DNA of 29,535 nucleotides from contig JACUUP010000009.1 of NCBI GenBank assembly GCA_014859225.1, forward strand, positions 1 to 29,535, written 5' to 3'. The notes under the pieces were generated by a model. That model ran no database searches, was not told where the DNA came from, and saw nothing but the letters and a program-made list of their open reading frames with translations. Positions 1 to 8,322 of the stretch are shown here, piece after piece (position 1 is the first letter of the stretch; each line of letters opens with the position of its first letter). The position numbers and the translations under genes were made by a program. This DNA is from Candidatus Aerophobota bacterium. Lineage in GTDB: Bacteria > Aerophobota > Aerophobia > Aerophobales > B3-G15.

Positions 1-1890
1 CGGGTTGATTTATCCAAAAAAGAGATAAAAGTGGAGGAGCGAGATGAGCTTTTTTACCGCACCTACATGGGGGGCTCTTGCCTGGGGACATATTATCTTT
101 TAAAGGAGATGAAACCAGGACTTGATGCGTTCAGTCCTGATAGTATTATCGTTTTTGCAGGAAGTGTGGTAAATGGGGCGCCCGTTCCCGGATTTGCTCG
201 CTCCGGTATAGTTTTTAAATCTCCCCTGACAGGTGCAATAGCAGATACCCAGGCGGCAGGTTATTTTGGACCGGAGCTAAAGTTTGCCGGGTTTGATGCT
301 ATTGTTGTTAAAGGGAAATCAGATAAGCCAGTTTACCTCTGGATACATGATGATAAAGCTGAGCTGCGTGATGCCTCCCACATCTGGGGAAAAACTACAG
401 GTGAGGCGCAGAATACAATAAGAAAAGAGCTTGATGATGAAAAAATTATTGTTGCTTGCATAGGACAGGCAGGGGAAAATCTTGTTCGTTATGCCTGTGT
501 TTTAAATAATCTAAAGCATGCCTGGGGAAGGCTCGGCTCAGGAGCGGTTATGGGCTCCAAAAACCTTAAAGCTATAGCAGTTAGAGGACATAAAAAGCTT
601 GAGATGAAGGATAAGGATAGCGTTTTGTCCATAGCAAGGCATTTCTCCAGCAACTTCATGAAAGAAAGCCCTGATAATATTGGTCTGCATGATTTGGGGA
701 CTGCCCAGTATGTTAGAGGGCAAAATGAGGATGGTCAGCTTCCCACCCATAACTTCCAGACAGGCTTTTTTGAGGAGGCAGAGGATATCTCGGGTGAGAG
801 GATGAAAGATACAATTCTTGTGAAAAATGAAGCTTGCTATGCGTGCTCGGTGAGATGTAAAAGAGTGGTCGCGGCTAAAGAGCCCTATGAAGTTGACCCT
901 GAATATGGTGGACCTGAATATGAAACCTTATGCATGTTAGGCTCTGATTGCGGCGTGGGTGACCTTGTTGCAGTTTGCAAGGGTAATGAGCTTTGTAACA
1001 AATACGGTCTTGATACAATATCAACTGGTGCAAGCATTGCCTTTGCCATGGAGTGCTATGAGAAGGGAATTATTACCAGGGAAGATACAGGAGGGATTGA
1101 TTTAAGATTTGGTAGTGGAGATGCTCTGGTAAAAATGATAGAAAAAATTACTAAAAGAGAAGGCTTGGGTGATATTCTGGCAGAAGGGGTGAAAAGGGCA
1201 GCAAAAAAAATAGGCAAGGGTGCAGAGAAATTTGCCATTCATGCTAAAGGAGAGGAATTCCCCGCCCATGAGCCCCGGGTCAAAGGAAACCTTGCTTTAA
1301 TGTACACTCTTTGCGCCATGGGTGCAGACCATGTTCAGGCGGAGCATGACGGAGCTTTTACTCCGGGTGCAGACCCATTTTTTGCAGAAAGGGTAGCGCC
1401 CCTGGGTATTCTTGAGCCGCTTGAGCTTAGCAGTATAGACCATAAAAAAGTGAGAAGGTTCTTTTATTTTCAGAGTGTTTTTGGGATAATGGATACTTTG
1501 ACATTGTGCTTCTTTACCTTTGCTCCCTGTCGCTACTTTACTTTCAGGGAGCTGGTGGAGCTGGTGAGAGGTATAACCGGCTGGGAGACCAGTTTGTGGG
1601 AGCTAATGAAATTGGGAGAGCGAAAGCATATCATGTTCAAGGCGTTTAATGCAAGAGAAGGATTCACTAAAAAGGATGACTGGCTTCCTGATAGGGCGTT
1701 TGAGGGTCTTTTAAGTGGTCCAAGGAAAGGACAGAAGCTTGACAGGGAAAAGCTCAAGGAAGCAGTAGACCTTTATTACGAAATGGCAGGCTGGAATGAT
1801 GATGGGGTTCCCACCAAAGGAAGACTTGCCGAACTTGACCTTTTCTGGGTAGCTGAGGAGCTAGAAAAATATGGTAAGTATAAAAAATAA
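1..1890 (+). CDS. Aldehyde:ferredoxin oxidoreductase family protein, 5' end outside window
   Basis: This is a tungsten- or molybdenum-pterin enzyme of the AOR family, which oxidises aldehydes to acids with ferredoxin as acceptor. The reading frame is open to base 1: codons before the GTG at 31 read RVDLSKKEIK, which matches the usual AOR N-terminus, so the real start lies upstream and the GTG is internal. Family signs are the early glycine-rich segment (YMGGSCLGTYYLL), CxxCxxxC at 835-858 (ACYACSVRC), three of the four 4Fe-4S ligands, and the fourth cysteine at 1507-1509 in DTLTLC, before the C-terminal region. The length from the GTG, 619 residues, is normal for the family. The next gene encodes a MoaD/ThiS-like protein, a common AOR partner. 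The aldehyde substrate cannot be read from sequence. A link to the nearby aldehyde dehydrogenase locus is possible but unproven. Confidence 0.93.
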   Translation, partial: RVDLSKKEIKVEERDELFYRTYMGGSCLGTYYLLKEMKPGLDAFSPDSIIVFAGSVVNGAPVPGFARSGIVFKSPLTGAIADTQAAGYFGPELKFAGFDAIVVKGKSDKPVYLWIHDDKAELRDASHIWGKTTGEAQNTIRKELDDEKIIVACIGQAGENLVRYACVLNNLKHAWGRLGSGAVMGSKNLKAIAVRGHKKLEMKDKDSVLSIARHFSSNFMKESPDNIGLHDLGTAQYVRGQNEDGQLPTHNFQTGFFEEAEDISGERMKDTILVKNEACYACSVRCKRVVAAKEPYEVDPEYGGPEYETLCMLGSDCGVGDLVAVCKGNELCNKYGLDTISTGASIAFAMECYEKGIITREDTGGIDLRFGSGDALVKMIEKITKREGLGDILAEGVKRAAKKIGKGAEKFAIHAKGEEFPAHEPRVKGNLALMYTLCAMGADHVQAEHDGAFTPGADPFFAERVAPLGILEPLELSSIDHKKVRRFFYFQSVFGIMDTLTLCFFTFAPCRYFTFRELVELVRGITGWETSLWELMKLGERKHIMFKAFNAREGFTKKDDWLPDRAFEGLLSGPRKGQKLDREKLKEAVDLYYEMAGWNDDGVPTKGRLAELDLFWVAEELEKYGKYKK

Positions 1891-1908
1891 TTGAAGGTGC
1901 ACAGCGCA

Positions 1909-2163
1909 ATGAAAGTTAAAGTAAAACTTAGACTTTTAAAAATAAATGATGAGCTTACTGTAGAGCTCGAGGAGAGCTCTACAGTAAAGTCTTTACTGGA
2001 TAAACTGCTTTCAATGTATGGTGAGGATTTAAGAAGATTAGTTGGCAGTCCTGAGAAAGGATTCAGGGTAATGGTTATGGCAAATGGACAGATGGTTAAA
2101 TATGACCATAGATTAAAAGACAATGATGAGCTTTCTCTAATTTTACCTGTTGCGGGGGGATAA
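1909..2163 (+). CDS. MoaD/ThiS-family sulfur carrier protein
   Basis: This is a small beta-grasp sulfur carrier of 84 residues ending in the Gly-Gly tail (LPVAGG) that E1-like enzymes adenylate and convert to a thiocarboxylate. I chose the ATG at 1909, preceded by AAGGTG about 10 bases upstream. A TTG at 1891 in the same frame would add six residues but directly abuts the AOR stop and has no matching ribosome binding site. The gene follows the AOR gene by 18 bases, so the two are probably co-transcribed. Proteins of this family beside AOR genes are taken to supply the pterin dithiolene sulfur of the tungsten cofactor, so that is the likely role here. ThiS-like function is less likely because no thiamine gene is nearby. 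No MoaE or E1 partner is encoded in the window. Confidence 0.85.
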   Translation: MKVKVKLRLLKINDELTVELEESSTVKSLLDKLLSMYGEDLRRLVGSPEKGFRVMVMANGQMVKYDHRLKDNDELSLILPVAGG

Positions 2164-2239
2164 GAACTCGGACGCCGGCATACCTACATAAAAAGAGAAC
2201 ATTCCACCTTCCCCTTATAACAAGAATATGAAAAGGTGC

Positions 2240-2272
2240 TTGACAAAAATTGAGGTCGTGGTAGATTATATT
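2240..2272 (+). promoter_or_regulatory. Candidate sigma-70-type promoter of the DeoR-xylulokinase operon
   Basis: TTGACA at 2240-2245 is followed after 16 bases by TAGATT at 2262-2267 (4 of 6 matches to TATAAT). It lies about 90 bases upstream of the regulator start. The motif TAGATTAT at 2262-2269 recurs at 6651 and 17939, ahead of the two transporter operons, so the site may overlap an operator. The rest of the 2164-2359 gap is AT-rich and shows nothing else I can name. Confidence 0.55.
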
Positions 2273-2359
2273 CAAACAAAGAAGATAATAATAGAACATA
2301 AATTTGCATAGTACATAAGCACATAAAAAGGTAGACAATTACAATACGGAAGGGATAAA

Positions 2360-3118
2360 ATGCTGGCAAAGGAACGACAACGGAAAATTTTACAGGAAAT
2401 CAAAAGTCAAAGTGCCATCAAAGTTTCACAGCTCGGCAAATTATTTAGTGTATCCGAAATGACTATCAGGAGGGACCTTGAGAAGTTAAATGAGCAGGGA
2501 TTAATAGAGCGAGTCTATGGAGGTGTGCTTTCTATAGACGGAACAGCTTTTGAGCCCACATTCCTGGAGAAAGAGACTGTAAACATGGAGGAGAAACGAA
2601 GAATTGGCAGAATGGCAGTTTCTCTTATTAAAGAAAAGGATACAGTTTTTTTTGGCCCGGGGACAACTGTAATGCAGATTGTCAAAAATTTAGGCAATAA
2701 ACATATAACTTGCCTGACAAACGCTTTAAACATTGCTTTTGAGCTGGCGAAACTACCCAATGTCAGGCTTTTTGTTATTGGTGGGGAGCTCAGGTCAGGT
2801 TCTTGTGCCATGATAGGACCTGAGACCGAGGAGTACCTCCAGAGGTTTTATGTTGATAAATTTTTTGTTGGTGTAAATGGTTTGTCAGTGAAGCATGGAA
2901 TTACTATCCCTAACTCTTGTGAAGCTGTAGTTTATCGGGCAATGACAAAGCTATCCAGGGAAACTATTGTTGTTGCTGACCACACCAAAGTTGAAAATGT
3001 TAGTTTTGTGAAAATATGTGATATAGACTCTGTGGATAAATTAATAACGGATTCGGGTATCTCCGAAAAGTATGTTCACGAACTGAAGGAAAAAGAAATT
3101 AAAGTGATAGTTGTTTGA
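2360..3118 (+). CDS. DeoR-family transcriptional regulator
   Basis: This 252-residue sugar-operon regulator has an N-terminal winged helix-turn-helix (about residues 5-56, recognition segment SVSEMTIRRDLEKL) and a C-terminal DeoRC domain that normally senses a phosphorylated sugar. Visible DeoRC signs are FFGPGTTV (about 97-104), TNALN, the GGELR segment and VNGLSVKHGIT. The full length is typical. The ATG at 2360 follows GGAAGGG at good spacing. It is the first gene of a run with the cupin, aldehyde dehydrogenase and xylulokinase-like genes and is the only sugar-type regulator in the window, so it probably controls that run and perhaps the transporter operons. The ligand is unknown. A phosphorylated ketose made by the kinase two genes downstream would fit the family's usual logic. 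Confidence 0.92.
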   Translation: MLAKERQRKILQEIKSQSAIKVSQLGKLFSVSEMTIRRDLEKLNEQGLIERVYGGVLSIDGTAFEPTFLEKETVNMEEKRRIGRMAVSLIKEKDTVFFGPGTTVMQIVKNLGNKHITCLTNALNIAFELAKLPNVRLFVIGGELRSGSCAMIGPETEEYLQRFYVDKFFVGVNGLSVKHGITIPNSCEAVVYRAMTKLSRETIVVADHTKVENVSFVKICDIDSVDKLITDSGISEKYVHELKEKEIKVIVV

Positions 3119-3188
3119 TTTTGTAATTCAGTGTTACATAGTGTGCTTCAGGTCTGATTACAGCCTGTGTAGTAAATGGAGAGGTTAA

Positions 3189-3593
3189 ATGTACAAGATA
3201 AACATAGAGGATATGCCAGCTGATACCTGCAAGAGGTCTTTTCGCTATTTTGCAAAAGAGAAAAAAGGGGAAACTCTCAGAGATACATACTGGTTGATAA
3301 CCTCTGATAATTCTCCTTCCAGGAACCTGAAGATGGGCTATACCATAATTTATCCTGAAGGAAAGACAACAGGTCACTCTCACGAGGAGATGGAAGAGGT
3401 TTATTTTGTCATCTCCGGGAAGGGGAAAATGGTCATTGGAGATGAGGAATTTTGTGTAAAAGAGGGAGATGCCTTCTATGTTCCTCCAGGACCTTATCAT
3501 GTTACTTACAACACCGGACTTTTGCCTTTGTCTTTTCTCTGGGTCACAGGAAAGCTTGATTTGAAACTAAAAGATAACAAAAAAGAGAAATAG
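3189..3593 (+). CDS. Single-domain cupin protein
   Basis: This 134-residue protein is a small metal-binding beta-barrel with both cupin motifs intact. Motif 1 supplies His63, His65 and Glu70 (GHSHEEMEEVYFVISGKG) and motif 2 supplies His104 within GDAFYVPPGPYHVTYN. These four residues normally hold Fe, Mn, Zn or Ni. Cupins of this size in sugar loci include sugar isomerases, epimerases and mutarotase-like proteins, but nothing in the sequence selects one. The start at 3189 is supported by GGAGAGG seven bases upstream. It lies nine bases before the aldehyde dehydrogenase gene and so is probably in one operon with it. A role in isomerising or ring-opening the imported sugar or its aldehyde product is inference. 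Confidence 0.85.
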   Translation: MYKINIEDMPADTCKRSFRYFAKEKKGETLRDTYWLITSDNSPSRNLKMGYTIIYPEGKTTGHSHEEMEEVYFVISGKGKMVIGDEEFCVKEGDAFYVPPGPYHVTYNTGLLPLSFLWVTGKLDLKLKDNKKEK

Positions 3594-3602
3594 AAAACTC
3601 CG

Positions 3603-5048
3603 ATGAAAAAGCAACTAATGTTGATTAATGGCAAGTGGGCTGAATCATCCAATGATGAATGGTTGGAAGTTGTTAACCCGGCTACAGAAGAGGTTTTTGC
3701 TAAAGTTCCTGTTGCCACACCTGAAGATGTTAAAAAAGCTGTTTGTGCGGCTCAAGATGCTTTTTTTCCCTGGGCGAAACTTTCACCCGCACAGAGGGCT
3801 GATTATCTTTATCGGGCAGGTGAAATTATCCTGCAAAAAAGTGCCGAGATTGCAAGAACACTCACCACTGAGCAGGGGAAACCCCTCAAGGAGGCAGAGG
3901 GTGAAGTTAAAGGCTCAGCGAAAGTTATGCGTTACTTTGCCGAGGAAGTTCAAAGAATATATGGAGATATAATCCCCGCTACGGAAGCTAAAATTAAGAG
4001 TTTTGTCATTCACCAGCCAGTAGGAGTGGTGGCAGCCATAACTCCCTGGAATTACCCGGTGCAGCTTCTTGCATGGAAAGTGGGAGCGGCTCTTTCCGCC
4101 GGGTGCACGGTAGTAGCCAAGCCTTCCTCTGAGACTCCTCTTTCTCCTCTTGAATTTCTGGGCTGTTTCATAGATGCAAAAATTCCTGCTGGAGTGGTAA
4201 ATGGGTTGGTTGGTCCGGGAAAAGTTGTTGGGGATGCGCTTATTAAACATCCAGCGGTAAGGAAGGTTGCCTTTACCGGTTCCACAGAAGCGGGTAAAAA
4301 GGTAATGAGTGCCTGTAGTGGCAACTTTAAAAAAGTATCTCTGGAGCTTGGTGGTCAGTGTCCCTTGATTGTCTTTTCTGATTGTGATTTTGAAAGAGCG
4401 ATAAAAGGGGCGGTAAGAAGGTCATTTAGAAATATGGGCCAGGTGTGTAATGCCGTAAACAGGATTTATGTGGAGGAGAAAATTTATGGTAAATTTATAG
4501 AAAAATTTGCGCAGGAAACAGGCAAACTTGTTATTGACAATGGCTTAAAAAATCCTTCCGCAGACCTTGGGCCTATGGTGAGCCAGGATGCTCTTGATAA
4601 GGTTATTGAGCATATAGATGATGCGCTTAAGAAAGGAGCCAGAATTGTTTGCGGTGGGGAAAAGTTAGAAGGGGAGAAATTCAAAAAAGGGTTTTTCTAT
4701 AAACCTACCATTGTGGTGGATGTAAATCACAGTATGCTCATAATGCAGGAGGAAACCTTTGGTCCAGCGGTTGGAGTGATGTCCTTTAAGGATTTAGCCG
4801 AGGCGATTAAGCTTGCCAATGATACACAATATGGGCTTGCTGCATATCTTTACACCAACAATGTGCATATTATCCACAAAGTTTGCGAGGAGCTTGAATG
4901 TGGCTCTGTGGGAGTTAACAATGTGGATGTGGCAACTATAAATGTTCCCTATGGAGGTTGGAAGGAAAGCGGGGTAGGGCAAGAGTTGGGCAGACAGGGG
5001 CTTGAGGAATATATGCAGATAAAACATATTAAATTAGAATTTTTTTAA
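3603..5048 (+). CDS. NAD(P)-dependent aldehyde dehydrogenase
   Basis: This 481-residue cytosolic enzyme oxidises an aldehyde to the acid. It shows the full ALDH-superfamily signature: TPWNYP (substrate and cofactor loop), FTGSTEAGKKV (cofactor binding), the general base Glu248 in LELGGQCP, the nucleophile Cys282 in MGQVCNAVN, and EETFGPAVGV near the C-terminus. The 34-residue spacing from Glu248 to Cys282 is canonical. Overall it resembles succinate-semialdehyde, lactaldehyde or glycolaldehyde dehydrogenases more than CoA-acylating enzymes. It sits between the cupin and kinase genes, with short gaps on both sides, which suggests it clears a small aldehyde formed during sugar or polyol breakdown. 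The ribosome binding site is weak (GAGAAA region), so translation may be coupled to the cupin gene. The true substrate is unknown. Confidence 0.93.
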   Translation: MKKQLMLINGKWAESSNDEWLEVVNPATEEVFAKVPVATPEDVKKAVCAAQDAFFPWAKLSPAQRADYLYRAGEIILQKSAEIARTLTTEQGKPLKEAEGEVKGSAKVMRYFAEEVQRIYGDIIPATEAKIKSFVIHQPVGVVAAITPWNYPVQLLAWKVGAALSAGCTVVAKPSSETPLSPLEFLGCFIDAKIPAGVVNGLVGPGKVVGDALIKHPAVRKVAFTGSTEAGKKVMSACSGNFKKVSLELGGQCPLIVFSDCDFERAIKGAVRRSFRNMGQVCNAVNRIYVEEKIYGKFIEKFAQETGKLVIDNGLKNPSADLGPMVSQDALDKVIEHIDDALKKGARIVCGGEKLEGEKFKKGFFYKPTIVVDVNHSMLIMQEETFGPAVGVMSFKDLAEAIKLANDTQYGLAAYLYTNNVHIIHKVCEELECGSVGVNNVDVATINVPYGGWKESGVGQELGRQGLEEYMQIKHIKLEFF

Positions 5049-5063
5049 ATTCAGGATATAAAA

Positions 5064-6599
5064 ATGAATAAAGAGTGTGTTCTTGGGCTTGATATTGGCA
5101 CATCCAGTTGTAAGACTATTTTGCTGGATAAATCTGGCGAAATAAAGGGAAGCTATACTGTAGAGCATCCAATATCTTTGCCCAGGGCTGGTTGGACAGA
5201 ACAGAATCCGCAGGACTGGTGGATAGCGGTAAAAAAATCTATAAGGGGACTTTTAGAAAAAACCGGTAACGGGAAATACATAAGGGCAGTTGGGTTGAGT
5301 GGTCAGATGCACGGTCTTGTGGCACTGAATAAAGCAGGAGAGGTTTTAAGGCCTTGCATTTTATGGAATGACCAGCGAAGTGCACCTCAATGTGAGCAGA
5401 TTTACCAGCTTGTTGGTGGGGAAGAAAATCTTTTGCGACTCTCAAACAACAGTATGCTCCCGGGCTACACTGCGGGCAAGATTTTGTGGGTTAGAGAAAA
5501 CGAACCTCACATATACGAGAAAATAAAAAAAGTTTTAGTTCCCAAAGATTATATTCGCTACAGGCTTACAGGTGAGTTTGCCACTGAAGTGTCCGATGCC
5601 TCAGGAACAGGTCTTTTTAATGTTAAAGAAAGAGTTTGGTCAGATAAACTGCTTGAGATACTAAAAATTCCCAGAGAGCTTTTGCCCAACTGTTACGAAT
5701 CTCCGGAAGTTTCAGGAAATCTTTTGGATAAAGTGGCTGAGGAACTTGGACTTCCCTTTGCTCTTCCTGTGGCAGGAGGGGGAGGAGATGCAGTTATTCA
5801 GGCTGTTGGAGCTGGTATCACAAGCGAAGAGACTGCGTTGGTAGTAATAGGGACTTCGGGCGTTGTCTCTTTGAGTCTGCCTTGTTATTTTGATAATCCT
5901 GAAGGGAAGCTTCAGTTTTTCTGCAATGTAATGCCAGGTAAATGGCTTGCATTTGGCTGCAGTTTAAATGCAGGTGGTGTTCTAAGGTGGTTCAGGGACA
6001 GCCTCGGGGAACTGGAGGTTGCTCTGTCAAAAAACTTAAGTGAAAGTTCCTATGATATTTTAACCCTGGAAGCGAAGAAGTCTTCTCCCGGGTCAAATGG
6101 GCTAATTTTTCTTCCTTATCTTTCTGGAGAGCGTTGTCCCCACACTGACCCTGATGCAAGAGGGGTTATCGTAGGTTTGGGACTTAACAGCAGAAAGTGC
6201 GATATTGTAAGGAGTGTATACGAGGGGGTAGTTTATAATCTAAAAAGTGTTCTGGAATGTGTGGGTCAAATTGGTATCCATCCTGAGAAGATTCGTGCAT
6301 CCGGTGGCGGGGCAAAAAGCTCTTTCTGGAGGCAGATACAGGCAGATGTTTTTAATAAAGAGGTAACTACTGTGCGCTATAGTGAAGAAGGAGCTGCTTT
6401 AGCAGCAGCAATTGTTGCCGGAGTAGGAGTGGGACTTTGGTCTTGTGTAGAGGAGGCAACGTCTCTTTTTCCCATTGAGAGCAGGACAGAACCTATCCCT
6501 GATAATGTAAAAGTTTATGAAAAAATGTTTAACACCTATAAGAAGCTCTACGGGCAATTAAAACCAGTCTTTAGCGAGTTAAGCTCTTTTTCATTGTAG
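5064..6599 (+). CDS. xylB: Xylulokinase-like FGGY-family carbohydrate kinase
   Basis: This enzyme would phosphorylate a ketose, most likely D-xylulose to xylulose 5-phosphate, for entry into the pentose phosphate pathway. The 511-residue length and two-domain FGGY layout are standard. Xylulokinase-like segments are GLDIGTSSCKTILLD (phosphate loop), GLSGQMHGLV, ILWNDQRSAPQCEQI, VLVPKDYIRYRLTGEFATE and SDASGTGLFNV. The catalytic base is probably Asp242 in AGGGGDAVIQAVGAG, and the second-domain nucleotide loop is RASGGGAKSSFW. It follows the aldehyde dehydrogenase by 15 bases and is the last gene of the operon, before a new promoter at 6628. No xylose isomerase is visible, so the ketose would have to come from a polyol dehydrogenase or another locus. 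Other FGGY substrates cannot be excluded. Confidence 0.87.
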   Translation: MNKECVLGLDIGTSSCKTILLDKSGEIKGSYTVEHPISLPRAGWTEQNPQDWWIAVKKSIRGLLEKTGNGKYIRAVGLSGQMHGLVALNKAGEVLRPCILWNDQRSAPQCEQIYQLVGGEENLLRLSNNSMLPGYTAGKILWVRENEPHIYEKIKKVLVPKDYIRYRLTGEFATEVSDASGTGLFNVKERVWSDKLLEILKIPRELLPNCYESPEVSGNLLDKVAEELGLPFALPVAGGGGDAVIQAVGAGITSEETALVVIGTSGVVSLSLPCYFDNPEGKLQFFCNVMPGKWLAFGCSLNAGGVLRWFRDSLGELEVALSKNLSESSYDILTLEAKKSSPGSNGLIFLPYLSGERCPHTDPDARGVIVGLGLNSRKCDIVRSVYEGVVYNLKSVLECVGQIGIHPEKIRASGGGAKSSFWRQIQADVFNKEVTTVRYSEEGAALAAAIVAGVGVGLWSCVEEATSLFPIESRTEPIPDNVKVYEKMFNTYKKLYGQLKPVFSELSSFSL

Positions 6600-6627
6600 A
6601 TATAATTTCTTATCATTATTTAACCTG

Positions 6628-6656
6628 TTGACAAAAAGGGGAATATATAGTAGATT
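6628..6656 (+). promoter_or_regulatory. Candidate promoter of the first transporter operon
   Basis: TTGACA (6628-6633), a 17-base spacer and TAGATT (6651-6656) lie 190 bases before the first solute-binding protein gene. The -10 region is followed by TCATCAATAAACAG, similar in layout to the regulator promoter at 2240, where TAGATTAT is followed by ATTCAAACAAAG. Initiation near 6663 would give a leader of about 185 nt that includes the hairpin at 6732-6782. The rest of the 6600-6846 gap holds that hairpin and the ribosome binding site AGGAGG of the next gene. Confidence 0.6.
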
Positions 6657-6731
6657 ATCATCAATAAACAGAAATTAACAACAATAAAAATAGACCTCAG
6701 TATTTTCACAGTAAAAATAGTTCATAGGAAA

Positions 6732-6782
6732 GTCAGGATAAAGTCAAAAAGGAGGTGAGGGGAGAGAAGGACTAATCCTGAC
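6732..6782 (+). ncRNA. Leader hairpin presenting a Shine-Dalgarno-like loop, copy 1
   Basis: The arms GTCAGGAT (6732-6739) and ATCCTGAC (6775-6782) pair perfectly over 8 bp. An AA/A internal loop follows, then AGTC (6742-6745) pairs with GACT (6770-6773). The 24-nt loop (6746-6769) carries AGGAGGTGA at loop positions 5-13. No start codon lies at a useful distance after it. The GTG inside the motif opens only six codons. The second operon has a hairpin of the same geometry at 17985-18040 with unrelated stems. A role as a ribosome-binding mRNA stabiliser or an element that modulates SBP translation is inference. Confidence 0.6.
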
Positions 6783-6846
6783 CTGGGTGAGAAAAAAGGG
6801 ATTCCTCTAAAAAAGAGTGTCCAGTATTTAAACAGGAGGAATAATT

Positions 6847-8304
6847 ATGAGAAACAGAGCCATTAGAAGTTTGGGTGTGCTGGTAATGATTGCGGCTATG
6901 GTTCTTTTGATTGGGGGTCAGGTTTTTGGCGCTGAAAAGAAATTTAGCTTAGCCGATGTTCCGCCGATAGCAAATAAGAGGCCAATCCATGTAGCTTTGG
7001 AGGCAGGTGGCGCAGCAGACTTGATAATCCCCTATCTTAAGAAGTTTGAAGACCACACAGGAGTTAGGGTCACTTCCGAGTCCATGGTATTTGCCTCTCT
7101 TTATTCTAAGGTAATTGTGGAACTAATAGCAAAAACTGGAGCATATGACCTTGTTGTTACTGAAACTTCCTGGACAAATGAGTGGGAAGATTTTCTTTAC
7201 CCCATGGATGAACTGGCTAAAAAGTATGACCCCGAAGGAGTAAAAGGTTTTAAAGAATATTTAGCAGGTCATGACCCGGGCCTATTACGTATGTGCTCCA
7301 CCATTGATGGAACATTGATGGGAATACCCTACTACACATATACTCTCATATACATCTATCGTAAGGATGTATTTGACTATCCCTTAGAGAAGGAAAATTT
7401 TAGAAAGAGATATGGGTATGAGTTAGCTCCAGCCCAAACCTGGAGACAGCTTCACGACCAGGGTGAGTTTTTTACCAGGAAAAGAGGCGAGTTGTTAAAG
7501 GGTACGGTTCTTGAGAAAGACATTTATGGTTTAAGTATGATGGCTGGTAGATATCCTCACGTTCAAGATGAGGTGACTGCGAGATTGTGGAGCAGGGGTG
7601 GACGTTGGGCCAGGGCAGTAAGGGATGATAGAGGTGAACTTATAGGTTTTAAGATAACGGAAAAGGATAAAGAGCTACTTCAGTGGGCTTTCGAGGATTA
7701 TGTAAGGGACCTTGCGTTTGCTCCGCCTGGAACCTTGGCCGGATATTGGGATTTTGCCACAGCGCAGTTCGTGGCTGGAAACACCATCATCATACCTCAC
7801 ATATACAATTCTTTGTGGAATTGGGCTTCTTCCGTTGAAGACGAAATTACTGGTGCCAAGGCGGCTGCTGCTTTAGTTCCGGGTAACCGACCTTATACCG
7901 GGGCTTTCCATTTCTCTCCCAGCATAGATAGTAGAAATCCCGAGGCAGCTTACTGGCTCTTAAAGTACATTGGTTCTTATCAAAATCAAAAGGAAATGGC
8001 TGAAGGGGGATGGGTCTCTGTAAGAAGGGATGTTCTGGAAGAGCCTCAATATAGGGACCCAAAGTGGCATCGTCAATTTGGATGGGCACCTCCCTCGCTT
8101 GACACATGGGATGAGCAGTTGGCGGATGTGGATGAGTATCTACACTTTAACAGTGATGCATTCGGTAAGCTCTATGAGATGATGACCATTATATGTCATG
8201 AGAATGCAATTCGGCAAAGGACGCCGGCAGAAAGTGTGGAGGCGTGGGTTAGGACATTCACCGACCTTCAGACAAGACATGGGAAGCTACCAGTCTTAAA
8301 GTAA
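6847..8304 (+). CDS. Extracellular solute-binding protein of polyol/sugar ABC importer, cassette 1
   Basis: This 485-residue family-1 solute-binding protein captures the substrate outside the inner membrane. Residues 1-28 form a Sec signal peptide (MRNR start, hydrophobic VLVMIAAMVLLIGG, probable cleavage after VFG). There is no lipobox cysteine, so the mature protein should be free in a periplasm. The body carries shared landmarks of this transporter group, including KYGYELAPA-type and FFTRKRGELLKG segments, as in GlpV-like binding proteins. It is homologous along its whole length to the cassette 2 protein at 18148 but clearly diverged. The start follows AGGAGG at 6835-6840. It heads a run of genes through the importer and probably into the catabolic genes. 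A polyol or sugar substrate is inferred from the family and neighbours. Confidence 0.9.
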   Translation: MRNRAIRSLGVLVMIAAMVLLIGGQVFGAEKKFSLADVPPIANKRPIHVALEAGGAADLIIPYLKKFEDHTGVRVTSESMVFASLYSKVIVELIAKTGAYDLVVTETSWTNEWEDFLYPMDELAKKYDPEGVKGFKEYLAGHDPGLLRMCSTIDGTLMGIPYYTYTLIYIYRKDVFDYPLEKENFRKRYGYELAPAQTWRQLHDQGEFFTRKRGELLKGTVLEKDIYGLSMMAGRYPHVQDEVTARLWSRGGRWARAVRDDRGELIGFKITEKDKELLQWAFEDYVRDLAFAPPGTLAGYWDFATAQFVAGNTIIIPHIYNSLWNWASSVEDEITGAKAAAALVPGNRPYTGAFHFSPSIDSRNPEAAYWLLKYIGSYQNQKEMAEGGWVSVRRDVLEEPQYRDPKWHRQFGWAPPSLDTWDEQLADVDEYLHFNSDAFGKLYEMMTIICHENAIRQRTPAESVEAWVRTFTDLQTRHGKLPVLK

Positions 8305-8322
8305 GAAAAAAAGGTGAATAAA

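Noticed and set aside
2165-2197. Decayed copy of the palindrome at 13571 after the MoaD-like gene (shared CTCGGAC and CCTAC-like parts)
   Set aside because: Only a few bases agree and no stem can be formed. This is within chance similarity.
3628-3972. Plus-strand ORF of 114 codons inside the aldehyde dehydrogenase gene
   Set aside because: It is an out-of-frame shadow of a gene with complete catalytic motifs, and its translation is rich in basic residues with no family signs.
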